NCBI RefSeq assembly: GCF_963966145.1
Contig: NC_091047.1
Location: 28,272,001-28,336,000, forward strand
Length of the DNA: 64,000 bases
Source: Tenebrio molitor
Lineage: Eukaryota; Arthropoda; Insecta; Coleoptera; Tenebrionidae
Direction of reading: 5' to 3'
Part shown: positions 11,737 to 22,736 of the stretch, piece by piece
Numbering within the stretch: the stretch's first letter is position 1
How the letters are laid out: every line of letters begins with the position of its first letter
Program-made: the position numbers and the translations under genes
The notes under the pieces: generated by a model
What the model was told of the DNA's origin: nothing
Seen by the model: the letters and a program-made list of their open reading frames with translations, nothing else
Database searches by the model: none

Positions 11737-11881
11737 TACATTGCGTTTTTTATTTCGCTGAACATACAACGTAAAATGGCTATGTTCAGTTCTAAAATGG
11801 ACAAGTCAATGCATTTGAAATAGGCAACCAAACTTACAGATTCATGAATCCTATGTTCAGTAAAATAAAAAACTCACGGTA
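11737..11881. repeat. ~145-bp MITE 'M145', copy 1
   Basis: Ends GCGTTTTTTATTTCGCTGAA and TTCAGTAAAATAAAAAACTC are inverted relatives. Other copies: 35828-35973 (opposite orientation) and 61276-61423. Both borders are TA; the undisturbed opposite arm of the host palindrome at 12530-12540 reads CCGTATAGAGACG, the empty site. Confidence 0.85.
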
Positions 11882-11917
11882 TACGACCGCTCGCGTTCGC
11901 GAAATGTCTGTTTTTTC

Positions 11918-12275
11918 AAGTTACCCAGGGTTGGTACAACTGACTAATTTGTATCGAAGGTTGCCTCGTTGCCATTTAAAACAATAGTTTGAATTTCCCC
12001 CCCCCCCCCGCAAAAGTTACTCGTGACGTCACAATGTACCTACTAAACTTTTACGACAGAGTCTGTCGATCATGTACTAGGTGTTCCCTCGCTAGAATAG
12101 AGCCCAAAAAGCCACCCAATAAACTTCAGGGAGCTTATAAACCTTGGGTTCTATTCGAACACTCAAAATTTCTGGGTTGATTTTACGTCACGAGTTACTT
12201 TTCCCCTCTCCCCCCAATTTTCAACGAGGCAACCTTCTATACAAAGTAGTCAATTCTACCAACCTTGAAGTTACC
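11918..12275. repeat. Inner foldback repeat with C-rich tract
   Basis: Arms 11918-11971 and 12222-12275 share GAAGGTTGCCTCGTTG in inverted form; the pairing extends inward through GTTACTCGTGACGT and its mate. A run of about 14 C begins at 11997. Non-coding. Confidence 0.65.
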
Positions 12276-12574
12276 GTACAGTAGCTCCCTCTGATGAAAT
12301 TTAAATGAAACATGGAATTAATTAGGTTTTCTATTCATTTTAAAATTTATTTTGCAGTAGAAATACTTCAGTTCTGTGACTTTTGTCAACAATTTGGCAT
12401 CAAGACCAAGAAGAGAAACCTTTTCAAATTAAAATGATCATTTTAGCAGTGTCGTACGGCAACCCGGCGAGCACCGTACTGTGGTGCCCTCTTGACAAGA
12501 AAATGGCTTGAAGCTACCGAACGCGAGCGGCCGTATAGAGACGGAGTCTCGTATTAATCAAGGAGGTCGTGATA

Positions 12575-13072
12575 TACAGGGTGATTCTGAAATAAGTTTG
12601 GAAAAAAAAACGGTAATTGGTGATGATGAGAAGAAGTCATTGACAAAAAAAAATTCTTATAAAAGTTTTTTCGTTTTCGAGATACAAATGATTGAAAATT
12701 TGGTCAAAATTGTTAGTGCGCCGCTGAGTTAAAGGTGATTACCTGATTATCTTGGTAGTTTAGCAACAATAATAATCAAAGGTGCCCGTCAGCCACAAAC
12801 GTAACCTTACTCCTCTCGATCATTTCCATAGAAACATTTACAAAGCAGTGTGCTTGCACCTACGACTTTATTGTGGAGTTGATGTAACAATGGTTGCTAA
12901 TGAAGTGAACAAATTCGGACAAATTTTCCCTATTCATAGGCGTTGGAAATATAAGGATATAGGGTAATTTCCATCCTTTTGATTTCACCTCCAAAAGTCA
13001 TTTATGCTGAATTCTTTTGTGTCAAGGATACTCCACATTTGTTTTCCAAACTTATTTCAGAATCACCCTGTA
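12575..13072. repeat. MITE 'M500', copy 1
   Basis: Terminal inverted repeat CAGGGTGATTCTGAAATAAG at both ends, TA borders, 498 bp. A second copy (38983-39487, 505 bp) follows Chi-4 in the same orientation and is closely similar throughout. Confidence 0.88.
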
Positions 13073-13085
13073 TAGAGGATAGTAG

Positions 13086-13532
13086 TAAAGCCAACGGTGG
13101 AATACGGGTTTGAAACCTGAGTTTTAACAAAAAAGAACGAGATGAAACTGAAAACATGGGAGAGGAAAATGTTGAGGAAAATATTTAAGGAAACAAAAAC
13201 TGAAGATGGAAGATGGAGACGAAAAACAATTAAGGAGATAAAGGATCTAAAGAAGAAAGAATATGAATCCGACCAACTCTATACCCAAGACAATCCTCAA
13301 ACAATACAGTGTGGTGATAAAATGAGGAACATAATTCATAATAGCATTATCTGATATTTTTAAGAAAATCGCTCGGATAGGTCGATTTTATTTTGAAAAT
13401 TGGCATCATGTGACGTGCAGTTTGTTTAAATAACGTCATTGGTTTTTGTACAATGACATCATCACCAATTTTTTTAAATGACAAGCCTCCACTTTTTTCT
13501 TCCCTTTCTCATAGACCTTCCTACTAGCTACT
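13086..13532 (+). pseudogene. 5'-truncated LINE tail, copy 1
   Basis: The translation shows YGFET, a stop, then VLTKK ... WERKMLRKIF and GRWRRKTIKE, typical of the C-terminus of many insect LINE reverse-transcriptase proteins. It ends in a non-coding tail. A second copy is at 34000-34440 with the same in-frame TGA after GFET, so both derive from an already dead source or share an ancestor carrying that stop. Confidence 0.7.
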
Positions 13533-14424
13533 ATGTACTATTACGACCCAAAAGACCCAGAAGGTCGGGCCGGCCACAAAACACACTTCAGGTGTCCAGA
13601 TTGGGGCGCGGAAGGGAGAGAGATACAAGATTTGAAGAGACAACACAACATTTATTTCCGTCCGAGATGTTACAGGGGCGGTTTACCCGGTTCCTGCACC
13701 TCGCAGGGTGCGATGTCGCACAGGACTGGTCACTCCTCGCTTTTGGTATGAATGATCAAGTCGTAGTTCAGTGGGACCTAGAGTGTGGCTCGAGGAAGAC
13801 CGTCCTGGTTTCCGGAAAATAAGGTGTCGCCGGCGGAGCTCCTCCGGAGTCGGGGGCTCGCTTCCTCCCTGACCGGGCTTCACCGGGTGGTGCCTCCACG
13901 AGGTGGTGTGGCTGGCTGAATGATGACGAGTTGAGTAGTCGAGTGAACAGGAAGAGTCCTGTAGAGTTGAGAAGAAACTCCTGCTGATCGCCTTGTTGCG
14001 ACGCTAGTACCGAAATTTATCCGTCTTCGACGTTTCCGGTTCCGATCCCTAACTGGATCGCGAGCCTATCCTTTCGCCGGTTAATTTAATCGGTCCTTTG
14101 ACCTCCGCCTCCGGGACGTTATTGCATTGAACGCTCGGACACTAATTTTTAACTCGGCGAAACGGTACTACGTGCTGTTCGGTGGACCTTTGCACGGAAA
14201 AGAGAACGAGTTCTTCCGTTGCGGGTTTTGCGTGGGCGCTCTTCGCTAATTAGTGGGGACGAATTTGCGGGTGGTTTTACCGACCGATAAAATCGTCAAC
14301 AAAGTGTCAAAAAAATGAGAAAAAAATGACAATTAATGTCATACTGTTTTACAATGGAGCATTTTCGATTACGTAAAAGAATGACCTTGACGACCAAAAT
14401 TTATTGCTCGCGACTGTACATAGT
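13533..14424. other. GC-rich unassigned stretch
   Basis: Clearly richer in G+C than its surroundings (for example GGTGTCGCCGGCGGAGCTCC near 13825). ORFs in both directions are short and unlike known families. It may be part of a retrotransposon leader or LTR, but nothing seen proves that. Confidence 0.3.
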
Positions 14425-14479
14425 TTTTAGTGTAAAAATTTTAATTGAGCTCAAATAAGAACAAATAAACATAAAGGTT
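14425..14479. repeat. Left piece of interrupted repeat R2
   Basis: TTTTTAGTGTAAAAATT through ATAAAGGTT matches 35210-35268. In that second copy the sequence continues directly into what is found here only at 16303-16540. Confidence 0.65.
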
Positions 14480-16302
14480 GTAACGGGTTAAAGCGCCCCA
14501 TTTTAGACAAAAAATTCCAAAGTCGTGATTTTTATGTTGAGGGTTTCTTTGCGCTACATGCTGAAACACAGTTTTGACTCTGCCTCAGCAATAATTGTTT
14601 AAAATACTCATCTCCGGTAATTCGATGGATACTTGATATAATTAATTACATCACCGACCTCTTTCATTTCCGCATTTTTCTCTTAAAGTTCATCATCTTC
14701 ATCGGCCTGTGGTGAAGGGCTGAAGAATATCGCCACCCTTTGTGATTTAGGGGAAGTAGAAGTCTTCCAAAAGTCAATTTAAATTTCCACCGACACCTAC
14801 GGAAAAAGCTTTACTAGCAGGGTAGTCTAGCCACCTTGTTCCTTTTAACTTTACCCTGGGGGCCCACACTCGGGCACTGTGAGTCTCAATTTGAGTGCCT
14901 TCGTTCCTTCGTGCCGCGAACTAGTCGGTGGGCGAAACTAGTTCAATTTCAATGCCCATTGTCTTCTCCGTGTGACTCAGCGAGCAAAGGTTTGCTGATT
15001 TCTCAATTTTCCATCCACAATTTCATTTAACAAAACCTCACTTCTTTGCTTATTTTGGTCTGTCAACTGTCTTCTCTCATAAAAATCCAACACCCCACTT
15101 TTCCTGCGACTGCAGCATACGGCAGTACACCTTTGCTCCACTCAATTTCACGTGCAGTTAACAAAAACACCGAGTTTATAAAAGGGAGAGATACGAGATT
15201 TTAGCTCACTTCCCGTTTTGCGTGTGCACCAAGTTTGTTCACGTGGTGAACGTTCCCGTCAGTTACCGTTGAGTGCCGCAAAAGGGAAAAGCAGCTACCG
15301 TCACGAGAAAAATCCCGAAGCTGCAAGTGGAGAACCTCGCTGCACAATTTTTCGAGAAAGGCCAGAGTAAAAACTCAGGTGAGACCTCCAACCTTCTTGT
15401 CTTCGACCTTCCTTCTTTTATTCCTCATCTAGGTAACTTTCTATTGTCTTCCCCAGGCCTTTTTTTTATCTCGTCACTCTCGCTCTTTATCTTCGTTACC
15501 GTCAAAAACCGTCTTCGTACCCCGTACTCCCAAGAGGCAAGTTCGTGATCCTACAGGAGTTACCGCCGAATCCTTGAGGCGAGCTACCTACAACGCTCCG
15601 CGCAGGCGCAGTCCTCACCGCCAAAGCTCACCCTTACCGGAGCCCCGGAGTCCAGCTTCCGGCAGCGACCAGCACCGACCATCACCGCAGCAACTACGGT
15701 CAGACCTTTTTGATTCCTAGCAGTAATTTGTCACCAGGAACGGGCGATTTGTTCCGTTACTCTGCGCAAAACAAATCTACCGAGTTGATGCGCTAGTTCG
15801 CTGAATTTTTATAAAATAAGTTTGTAATTAACCTTGTGAAGGGCTAGCTACTTGACGCGTGATTGTTCGCTCAAATCATTTAAATATTTTGAACTAATTT
15901 TACGCCCTGTACGACACGTGGCCACGCGCTCTAATATAGGGGTAATTCCCGGGTCAAAAACCGAATCGCACTTTATTTTATTTTTCAAATGGTAGCGGTT
16001 TTCTAGAAATATTCACATTTAATTTTCACAATTTCATTTATCATATCAAATACTCTTTTTATGTTCATTTTAAAAAAAAATGTACATCAATACACGTTCA
16101 TTTCAACCCCTGTGTATCATTGAATTGCCGGAATTTTTCTTCTGAGGTTTTCGGATTTGGACCCAGAGTTAAATTTTTAAACTTTTTTTGCAACCAAATC
16201 CATGGCGCCCTATTTTTTTCGACAAGGAACCCCCCAATGCACAAATTGCTCTCCAACTGATGCCGGTGCAGTGGACCATCCCCTCAGGTAGGTTAAAAGG
16301 TT
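14479..16302 (+). mobile_element. ~1.8-kb insertion, possibly LTR-like
   Basis: Present here and absent from the paralogous repeat at 35210-35510. AAAGGTT flanks both sides. It starts TGTAACGGGTTAAAGCGCCC, a start I associate with some gypsy-type LTRs. It contains a promoter-like TTATAAAAGGGAGAG near 15176, a short open stretch (15273 on, no ATG) and a possible polyadenylation region near 15810. No gag or pol is visible and the end is not CA, so the LTR assignment is weak. Confidence 0.4.
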
Positions 16303-16540
16303 AACAATAAAATTTAACGCTAATTCTGTAATGATCTAATACATTCCTACTTCTTTCCGCCAAATATTCGAACCTGGGCAAAACTGATACAAGTGTGGTG
16401 GTGATCGCCATGGAAGCGAAGGGTCCTACGTTGTATTATTCTTCTGGCAGAAGAGGTTCGGAATGCAAACGATGAGGGTTCCAGTTGGAAGAGTACCGCA
16501 AAATAAAACACATGAGTGAGGGACGCAAAATACCTTTGTA
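16303..16540. repeat. Right piece of repeat R2
   Basis: Matches 35269-35510 closely (GAGGTTCGGAATGCAAACGA in both). Together with 14425-14479 it forms one unit split by the 1.8-kb insertion. Confidence 0.75.
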
Positions 16541-16939
16541 TGCAACCGTACGCGAAATGAGCACTTCGCGCACGTACAACAGGCCGCGAAATTGAATTTC
16601 GCAGCCGTTGCCTTGACGACGCCCGTAAAAGTAAAAGTCATTTTTATATTTATTTATTATTACAATTACAACATATCTGTCTGCACATTTCCGGTGTAAT
16701 CTTACAAAATCTGGATTGGTTACAGTTAAAGTTTGATTTTGTGTCAGGAACGGCCACTATTAGTACAGAATTTTCATCCGGTTTGAAATTTCCGCCAATT
16801 TCAAATGAGACAGCCGCATGAGGTTGAGGAGGCGATAAGAAAGATCCCCATTATCGATCTATCATCTATATGAAACATACACATGTCAATTAGGTTAATT
16901 TTGGTAAATTTTTCACCGATCAAAAAGAGAAATATCTCG
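16541..16939. other. Unassigned intergenic sequence
   Basis: No gene seen. A short GCG-rich patch (CGCGAAATGAGCACTTCGCG, 16550-16569) is palindromic; the rest is AT-rich. Confidence 0.3.
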
Positions 16940-17177
16940 TAACGTTTTTTCTGGCTAGACAGCCTGAGGACGTCCTCCTACATCGTTTCCCACCAGTCAA
17001 ACCTTGTGCAAATGAAAATTTTCCTTACCCTTCAGTTATACTAAGACTTGGCGCGACCTTGAAACACAACAAGAGAAAAAAAGGGGATTTGCACAAGGTA
17101 TGACTGGTGGGACACGATCTAGGAGGACGCCCTGAGGCTGTCTAGCCAGAAAAAACGCGAAAATTCCAGAAGTAGTT
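16940..17177. repeat. Palindromic MITE 'M240', copy 1
   Basis: TTTTTTCTGGCTAGACAGCC at the left is matched by GGCTGTCTAGCCAGAAAAAA at the right; inner arms share CAAACCTTGTGCAAATG. A second copy lies at 47835-48345, split by another MITE. Confidence 0.8.
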
Positions 17178-17191
17178 AAAGTGGACAATTA

Positions 17192-18147
17192 CCATTAATT
17201 GAGAGTCGCTGACAGTGATCAGGACTGCTAGTAAGTTATAATTAATTGAGATGATGTTGTTTTCATCATTGAGGGTGATTATGTTGTTGATTTGATCAGA
17301 GTCATAACAGTTTGATGAAATTGCTAATTTTGATATGATTGAGCCCCGACATGTCGAGCTAATTAATTAGACTGTCCAACCTTCCTTTGCTTCCGGCAAC
17401 TGTACGCTGGCAGAGACCGTGGAGCTGCTAGCGGTGTGAAATTGATTGTGATGCACTGGCAGAGACCGGGGATGCTGCCAGTGTGGCAGATCGAGTGTGT
17501 CGCTGAGTGTTATCAGATCCGTTCATCTGTTTTTGGTGATCACAATTGATTGAGGGTCGCTGAATGTTACCAGAGCGCCTCGTTTGATTACAGTTGTGCA
17601 GTGGACTATGTGAGTCCTGGGGGTTCTGAGTGAGCCCTACTCTTTCCCTTTCCCCTAACCCCGGACAGAGCTCAATGAGTTAATAATAATTGATAATGAC
17701 CTAAAGTACTAGAGCTCAATGAATATGTAATGATAATTGACATTCACCAAAGGTATTAAGAGTTGACGTTGACGTTGTGATGGTACCATATTTGAGATGT
17801 ATGTGATTTGTTATTGTAAATATGTGTTGGTTGTGCTCGCACAACACTTTCAGCGAACTGGTTACTTACCACCCCATTTTATTATTTTACAGGAGGTAAG
17901 CCTGTGATAGATGTGCAGACCACGATCACCTCGATCCACGACACAAGCCGTCATGACACCATTGTTAACGTAATGTTCACCCAATTATTTTATTTATTGA
18001 CAATTACCAAATTACGACATCCTGACACTGCATCAAGTCTGATGTGTTATATTGATTGACAATTTAATTAGTATCAGTATTATTATTATTTTTGTGTGCT
18101 GTCTCTCTCTGCGAGAGTTATCTCTCTGGCACTCGCATCATAGCCCC
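17192..18147 (+). repeat. Repeat family R1, copy a
   Basis: About 950 bp that recurs inverted at 22737-23662. It includes TAATTGAGAGTCGCTGAC motifs, a splice-like ACAGGAGGTAAG near 17891 and an open stretch whose translation runs VIDVQTTITSIHDTSRHDT in both copies. I do not recognise the family; a degraded LTR or DNA transposon is possible. Confidence 0.6.
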
Positions 18148-18528
18148 TGCAATACATATATTTGACCACAATTATTGTAATCATCAGACCGAGGTTTTTC
18201 AACGTGCATTGCATTTGTATTATGCCGTGGACTGCGGGTGAATGCACGCTGTCCAAAGGAAACTCGAGCGTCGTGTCACCGCGTTGATGACTCGCGGTCC
18301 GAAGGCTAGTGAGTCACCGTATTGATGCCACCCGGGGCCCATTGTGTTAAAAACCTTGTTTAATTTAATTTAAAAAAACTTCTATTCAAACATACATTTT
18401 CGCGGAATAATGAATGATAACACCTGTCAAGGTCATGTTTATTTCATAATTTGAAATATCGCCTGCTTAATATGAGAGATTTAAAATAAAAACAACTCTA
18501 GTTATACTTATAAAAATTAAGATTTAAA
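18148..18528. other. Unassigned intergenic sequence
   Basis: No gene or repeat partner recognised within the window. Confidence 0.3.
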
Positions 18529-18927
18529 GTGCAAATTGTGAAAAAATGGTATACTCTGTCCACTCATAGATTGCTTGACATAAATGTCACTAAAAATGTT
18601 CACTCAACGCTACAACAAATAGATCCGGCGCGAAGTTTAAAAAAATCGAAAGAGCAGGTTTTACCTACACGTGATGTTTTATTATTATTTTGCATGTTTG
18701 CACTTAGGAAAGATGAAAGAAAACTTCAGTACAGTAGGTGTAATATATTAGGTTTTATTGTATCTAATACAGGGTATTTCACGAGTGATAATGTGCCCGA
18801 CGGAATTAAAAATGCAACCCACAATACATTTTCGAATTCCCGAAAAAAGCTGGCTAATGAAATTAAAATATCCAGCTTTTTTCGGAAATGGCTAAACACA
18901 AACAAGAGATTAATATTTAATGCATGA
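18529..18927 (+). CDS. Unrecognised ORF, weak candidate
   Basis: An open frame of about 130 codons (LPTRDVLLLFCMFALRKDER within it) with GTG, not ATG, at its upstream limit; the first internal ATG is far shorter. The opposite strand is also open over 18726-19016 and has ATG AACACTTTAACTGAC followed by a possible donor. Neither resembles a family I know. It could be an exon of a host gene, part of a transposon, or chance. Confidence 0.15.
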   Translation: MQIVKKWYTLSTHRLLDINVTKNVHSTLQQIDPARSLKKSKEQVLPTRDVLLLFCMFALRKDERKLQYSRCNILGFIVSNTGYFTSDNVPDGIKNATHNTFSNSRKKLANEIKISSFFRKWLNTNKRLIFNA

Positions 18928-19524
18928 ACAAAAACTACCTCTGTATCATTTTCGATGTTTGTAATGTCAGTTAAAGTGTTCATTATGCTAGATAGATTCT
19001 TGAGGCTCGCACTCACTTCACAAATTCAAAAGAATCAATAAAAAATCGCAACGGAACAGATCAAAACAGCAACACGATCAAAATTAATAATTTTTAAAAC
19101 CAGAGAAACGCAAACCAAAGCTCTAAAGATGAAAAATCGCAAATCTAAATGTTTAAACCACTTGACAGCACTGACAGTTTCAAATTTGAAATGTCATATA
19201 ATTTATTTTTCGCGTGGGTTTCATAACAATTAATGAGAATCAGTGGCGCGAATGTTTCAAGATATTACCAACACAATCTATGATACTTTGTTAATATTTC
19301 AATGTTATGGTTTGGGGATTTTGTTATCTAATGAATAATGATATTTAAAAAACTGGACGTAGTGGACGTAGTCAATAGCGTTATTACGGGGTGATTTGAC
19401 ATTTGACAGCTCACTCTTGTCATTTTGAATTATTTATTGTTAATCATTTTTCACGGTGTAGGAAGGCGCAATATGTGACCGTGATTTTTCCATTTTTGCG
19501 TCCTTTTTATTTAATAGTTTTTAA
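18928..19524. other. Unassigned; ends in R1-like flank
   Basis: No gene recognised. 19395-19460 repeats part of 5991-6137. From 19476 (ATGTGACCGTGAT) to 19524 the sequence matches 24306-24360, the left flank of the foldback insertion below. Confidence 0.45.
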
Positions 19525-19740
19525 TAGTCCGAGAGCTGATGACGAATTTTGTATTTTAGGCAATCAGTAATTTAAAAAATTGTACTATTTGAATGCTAGT
19601 GAATCTGGAATCGAGAGTCGTCAAGGGCATTTGCGGTTATTTTAGTACTGCGCAGCATATGACATTTGCAAAAAATTAATCCCAAAAAACATACTTTAGG
19701 CAACTTGAAATTATACTGATTTTTTAGTTTAACATTTATA

Positions 19741-20181
19741 CGGGGTGATCAAGAAGGACTGTTTAAGGTGGTAATGCTGAATTTAATTTTTAAATGGTAC
19801 AACTGGAGTAACTTCCGGTTGTTGACAGCTTCACACTGACAGTCGCATCAGTGACAAGTCAAATTTGACATTTCAATTTAAATTAAACATGCTGGGTAAA
19901 TCGCCCGAGAGAAGAGTTAATTTATGTTTAGAGCAAAATGGGGAACACTTCGAGAATTTCCTTTACCTAATTTTTAGACTATTATCCCGAATTCCAACTT
20001 TGATTTCTTTTTGCCGTTAATTTTTACTCTCATAACCTACCATTTTGTCGTTATTAATGCTACGTCAGATATCTGTCAAATAAACCCACAAAACATCTCC
20101 GGTTGCAGTGTTGTAAATAGCCGAATAAAAAAATGTTCTTAATTGTATTGCCAACTTAAACAGTCCTTCTTGATCACCCGG
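19741..20181. repeat. 441-bp MITE 'M441' inside the foldback arm
   Basis: Ends CGGGGTGATCAAGAAGGACT and AGTCCTTCTTGATCACCCGG. TA at 19739-19740 and 20182-20183. The other arm (near 21300) reads TCTGTAATCTATAAATG, the undisturbed TA site. A truncated second copy lies at 22310-22571. Confidence 0.85.
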
Positions 20182-20762
20182 TAGATTACGGAAATAAAAA
20201 TCGCAAATTATGTGGACGGTTTTAAAGTACATCCCGACTGCCCTAAAGTAAATTTTTTTTGTATACGCAAAAATATACTTTAGGGAGTCTGAAATTTGTA
20301 TGGCAGATTTATTAATCGATATTAAAAATATGTGCAACAAAGCCCGACGAATACGAGGGTTAAAAATAATTACCCGACACGAATAAACATTTTTAAATAT
20401 TTAAGTAAGTGCGACAAAAAAGTCTTACAAAAAAGTCTTATGCGTATACATAGGTCCAAGAGAGATAGTTTATCGACGTCTGCCAGCAGTAGCTAAGGAA
20501 GGAAGGCCCCGGCTCGTTTTTTAAAATAGATTATTAAACAACAAATCTTTTCTTCAGCAACGCCGTTTTTTACTATAGAGCTTATACATATATCTGCTTA
20601 GGTATTCTATCTATATAAATGTGATGGCAAATAGTTATGTATTAAAAATTTGCTTCAAATATGCGAATATTGTCTGAATTAAAGTTACATAATGAAAAAA
20701 AAAAACATTAGATTAATTTTAGATTAACAGAAACAAATTGCTTAGAAATGTTTAGAAATAAT

Positions 20763-21060
20763 ATTTTTTTGTTCGACACTGTCAGAATTTGAGAATTTTG
20801 TCCTATGTGAACGGATTTTGATAAATGTCACAACTTGTCAAAACGGAACGTCAAGCTAATTTTAAAGGTTTTAAGCGATTTGGAGCCTTTAAGCGGCTCG
20901 TCGAACAAAAAAACGTTGTATTCAACTCGTTCGTGTGTAAATTGGGCCTTTTTTGGCACTCGTGGGCCTTTAAAACGCTCGTTTCACTCGCGTTTTAAAA
21001 TGGCCCACGCGTGCCAAAAAAGGCCCAATTTACACACAAACTCGTCAAATAAACTACTAT
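20763..21060. repeat. P1 repeat in the loop of the foldback
   Basis: Module 1 runs from TTTTGTTCGACACTGTCAG to CTCGTCGAACAAAAAAACG; module 2 is the hairpin GGGCCTTTTTTGGCACTCG / CGTGCCAAAAAAGGCCC with inner apex GCTCGTTTCACTCGCG. Confidence 0.7.
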
Positions 21061-21529
21061 TTCGAATTTTCGTTAATAAATTTATGGCTTTTATATTAAA
21101 AATATTTATTCGTGTCGGGTAATTATTTTTAACCCTCGTATTCGTCGGGCTTTGTTGCTCATATTTTTAATATCAAATAAATCTGCCATAAAAATTTTGG
21201 ACTGCCTAAAGTATATTTTTTGCGTGCACTAAAAAAATGACTGAGGCAGTCGGGCTGTACTTTAAAACCGTCCAAATAATCTGGCATTTTTATTTCTGTA
21301 ATCTATAAATGTTAAACTAAAAAATTAATATAATTTCAAGTTGCCTAAAGTATGTTTTGGGGCTTAATTTTTTTGCAAGTGTCATGTGCTGCGCAGTAGT
21401 AAAATAACCGCAAACGCCCTTAGCGACTCTCGATTCCAGATTCACTAACCTTCAAATTGTACAACTTTTTCTATATCTGATTGCCTAAAATACCTTCCCT
21501 AAATTCGTCATCAGCTCTCCGACTAATAA

Positions 21530-22147
21530 GACGCTACCGTTACGTGAGTCATACTTGTTAGACCTCTTTGTTAGAAGAGCGTTCGGGAGTTTGGAATAAA
21601 TAGTCTGCATCGCTGTTTATATTTTAAATTCATTTTTGTGCAAAAGTTGGTTGTTGTGGAAAGGTGTATTCAATACGGTGAGTGTAACACTGAGTGACCT
21701 GTTTCTGTTGGTGTTGTGGTGAGTTTACCTATTTTAATAATTGATTTTTATAACGATCATGGCCATAATTAAATACAATTAGTATTGTAAGTCTTTAAAT
21801 GTTTTATAATTAATTGGGGGTCGCTGACTGGGATCAGTACTGCCCGTGATTTATGAGTAATTGAGGGTTGCTGACTGAGATCAGGACCGCTCGTGATTAA
21901 TAATTAATTGAGAGTCGCTGACTGGGATCAGGACTGCTCGTGAGTTGTAATTAATTGAGATAATGTTGTTTTCACCATTGAGGGTGATCACGTTGTTAAT
22001 TTGATTAGAGTTACCTATAATGACAGTTGATGAGTTTGCTAATTTTGATATGATTGAGCCCCGATAAGTCGAGCTAATTAATTCGACTGTCCACCTTTCC
22101 TTTGTTTCCGGCAACTCTACACTAGCAGAGACCGGGGAGCTGCCAGT
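21530..22147 (+). repeat. R1 copy b, with ~58-bp tandem units
   Basis: Matches 24363-25435 (copy d). Between about 21807 and 21955 it holds three units of roughly 58 bp, each with GTCGCTGAC or GTTGCTGAC followed by GATCAG. It ends at CAGTAGAATTTTAAC, exactly where chitinase-upstream sequence begins, as in copy d. Confidence 0.65.
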
Positions 22148-22309
22148 AGAATTTTAACAATTTAATTAAGAGAAAACTATTTATTTTGGTTCAAATAAAA
22201 TCTTAATTAGCATTTGTTTCTTCTTGAATAACAAAACACTCAGTAGATGTTTTCAAACAATTTAAGTTGATTAAAACAATAATCATTTGTTTCCAAAAAC
22301 TTACTGAAA
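22148..22309. repeat. Third, truncated copy of the Chi-2/Chi-3 upstream flank
   Basis: TTAATTAAGAGAAAACTATT and the following ~150 bp match 7395-7550 and 25452-25605. It stops after CAAAAACTTACTGAA and is joined to the truncated M441 MITE. No chitinase exons follow. Confidence 0.8.
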
Positions 22310-22571
22310 AAAAATTAAATTAAATTAAACATACTGGTGAATCGTTCGAGAGAAGAGTTAATTTATGTTTAGAGCAAAATGGGGAGCACTTCGAGAATTT
22401 CCTTTAGTTAATTTTTACTCTCATAACCTACCATTTTGTCATTATTAATGCTATGTCAGATATCTGTCAAATAAATCCACAAAACATATCCGGTTGCAGC
22501 GTTGTAAATAGCCGAATAAAAAAAAATTCTTAATTGTATTGCCAACTTAAACAGTCCTTCTTGATCCCCCG
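22310..22571. repeat. Truncated M441 MITE, copy 2
   Basis: Matches the right part of 19741-20181, ending CAGTCCTTCTTGATCCCCCG. The left half is missing. Confidence 0.75.
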
Positions 22572-22572
22572 T

Positions 22573-22722
22573 TATAATATTCATTACCCACTAATCGACT
22601 GTGATTTACGGTAGGTATACGTATGGATTTGCCGCCTCTTCTGCATTTCTAAATTTGACATTTGACAGCTCAGTCTATTCATTTTGAATTATTTATTGTT
22701 AATCATTTTTCAAAGTGTAGGA
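22573..22722. repeat. Second copy of the 147-bp dispersed repeat
   Basis: Shares CGTATGGATTTGCCGCCTCT and the whole surrounding ~147 bp with 5991-6137. Confidence 0.75.
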
Positions 22723-22736
22723 CGGCGCAATATGTG

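Larger units (their letters stand above)
11698..12577. mobile_element. Palindromic element hosting nested MITEs
   Basis: Outer arms at 11698-11738 and 12534-12576 match inverted for about 38 bp (GGAGGTCGTGATATA reads out of the right arm). The palindrome continues internally as GACCGCTCGCGTTCG (11884) versus CGAACGCGAGCGGCC (12518), but a 145-bp MITE interrupts the left arm only. Confidence 0.75.
19525..21525. mobile_element. 2.0-kb foldback element at a TTAA target
   Basis: Left arm (19525-19740 plus 20182-20392) and right arm (21105-21525) are inverted copies; tips read TAGTCCGAGAGCTGATGACG. The flanks are TTAA (19521-19524) and ATAA (21526-21529). The paralogous copy at 24340-24380 reads AGTTTTTAAAACGCTACCG without the element. 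A TTAA target points to a piggyBac-type mobiliser. The left arm and the loop each carry further insertions. Confidence 0.8.

Noticed and set aside
13478..13883. Overlapping open frames on both strands in GC-rich DNA
   Set aside because: GC-rich sequence has few stops; no start context, no recognisable domain, and three frames are open at once.
15273..15548. Possible gene starting at 15273
   Set aside because: The start is GTG, not usable as a normal initiator here, and no ATG is in frame upstream; kept only as part of the inserted element.
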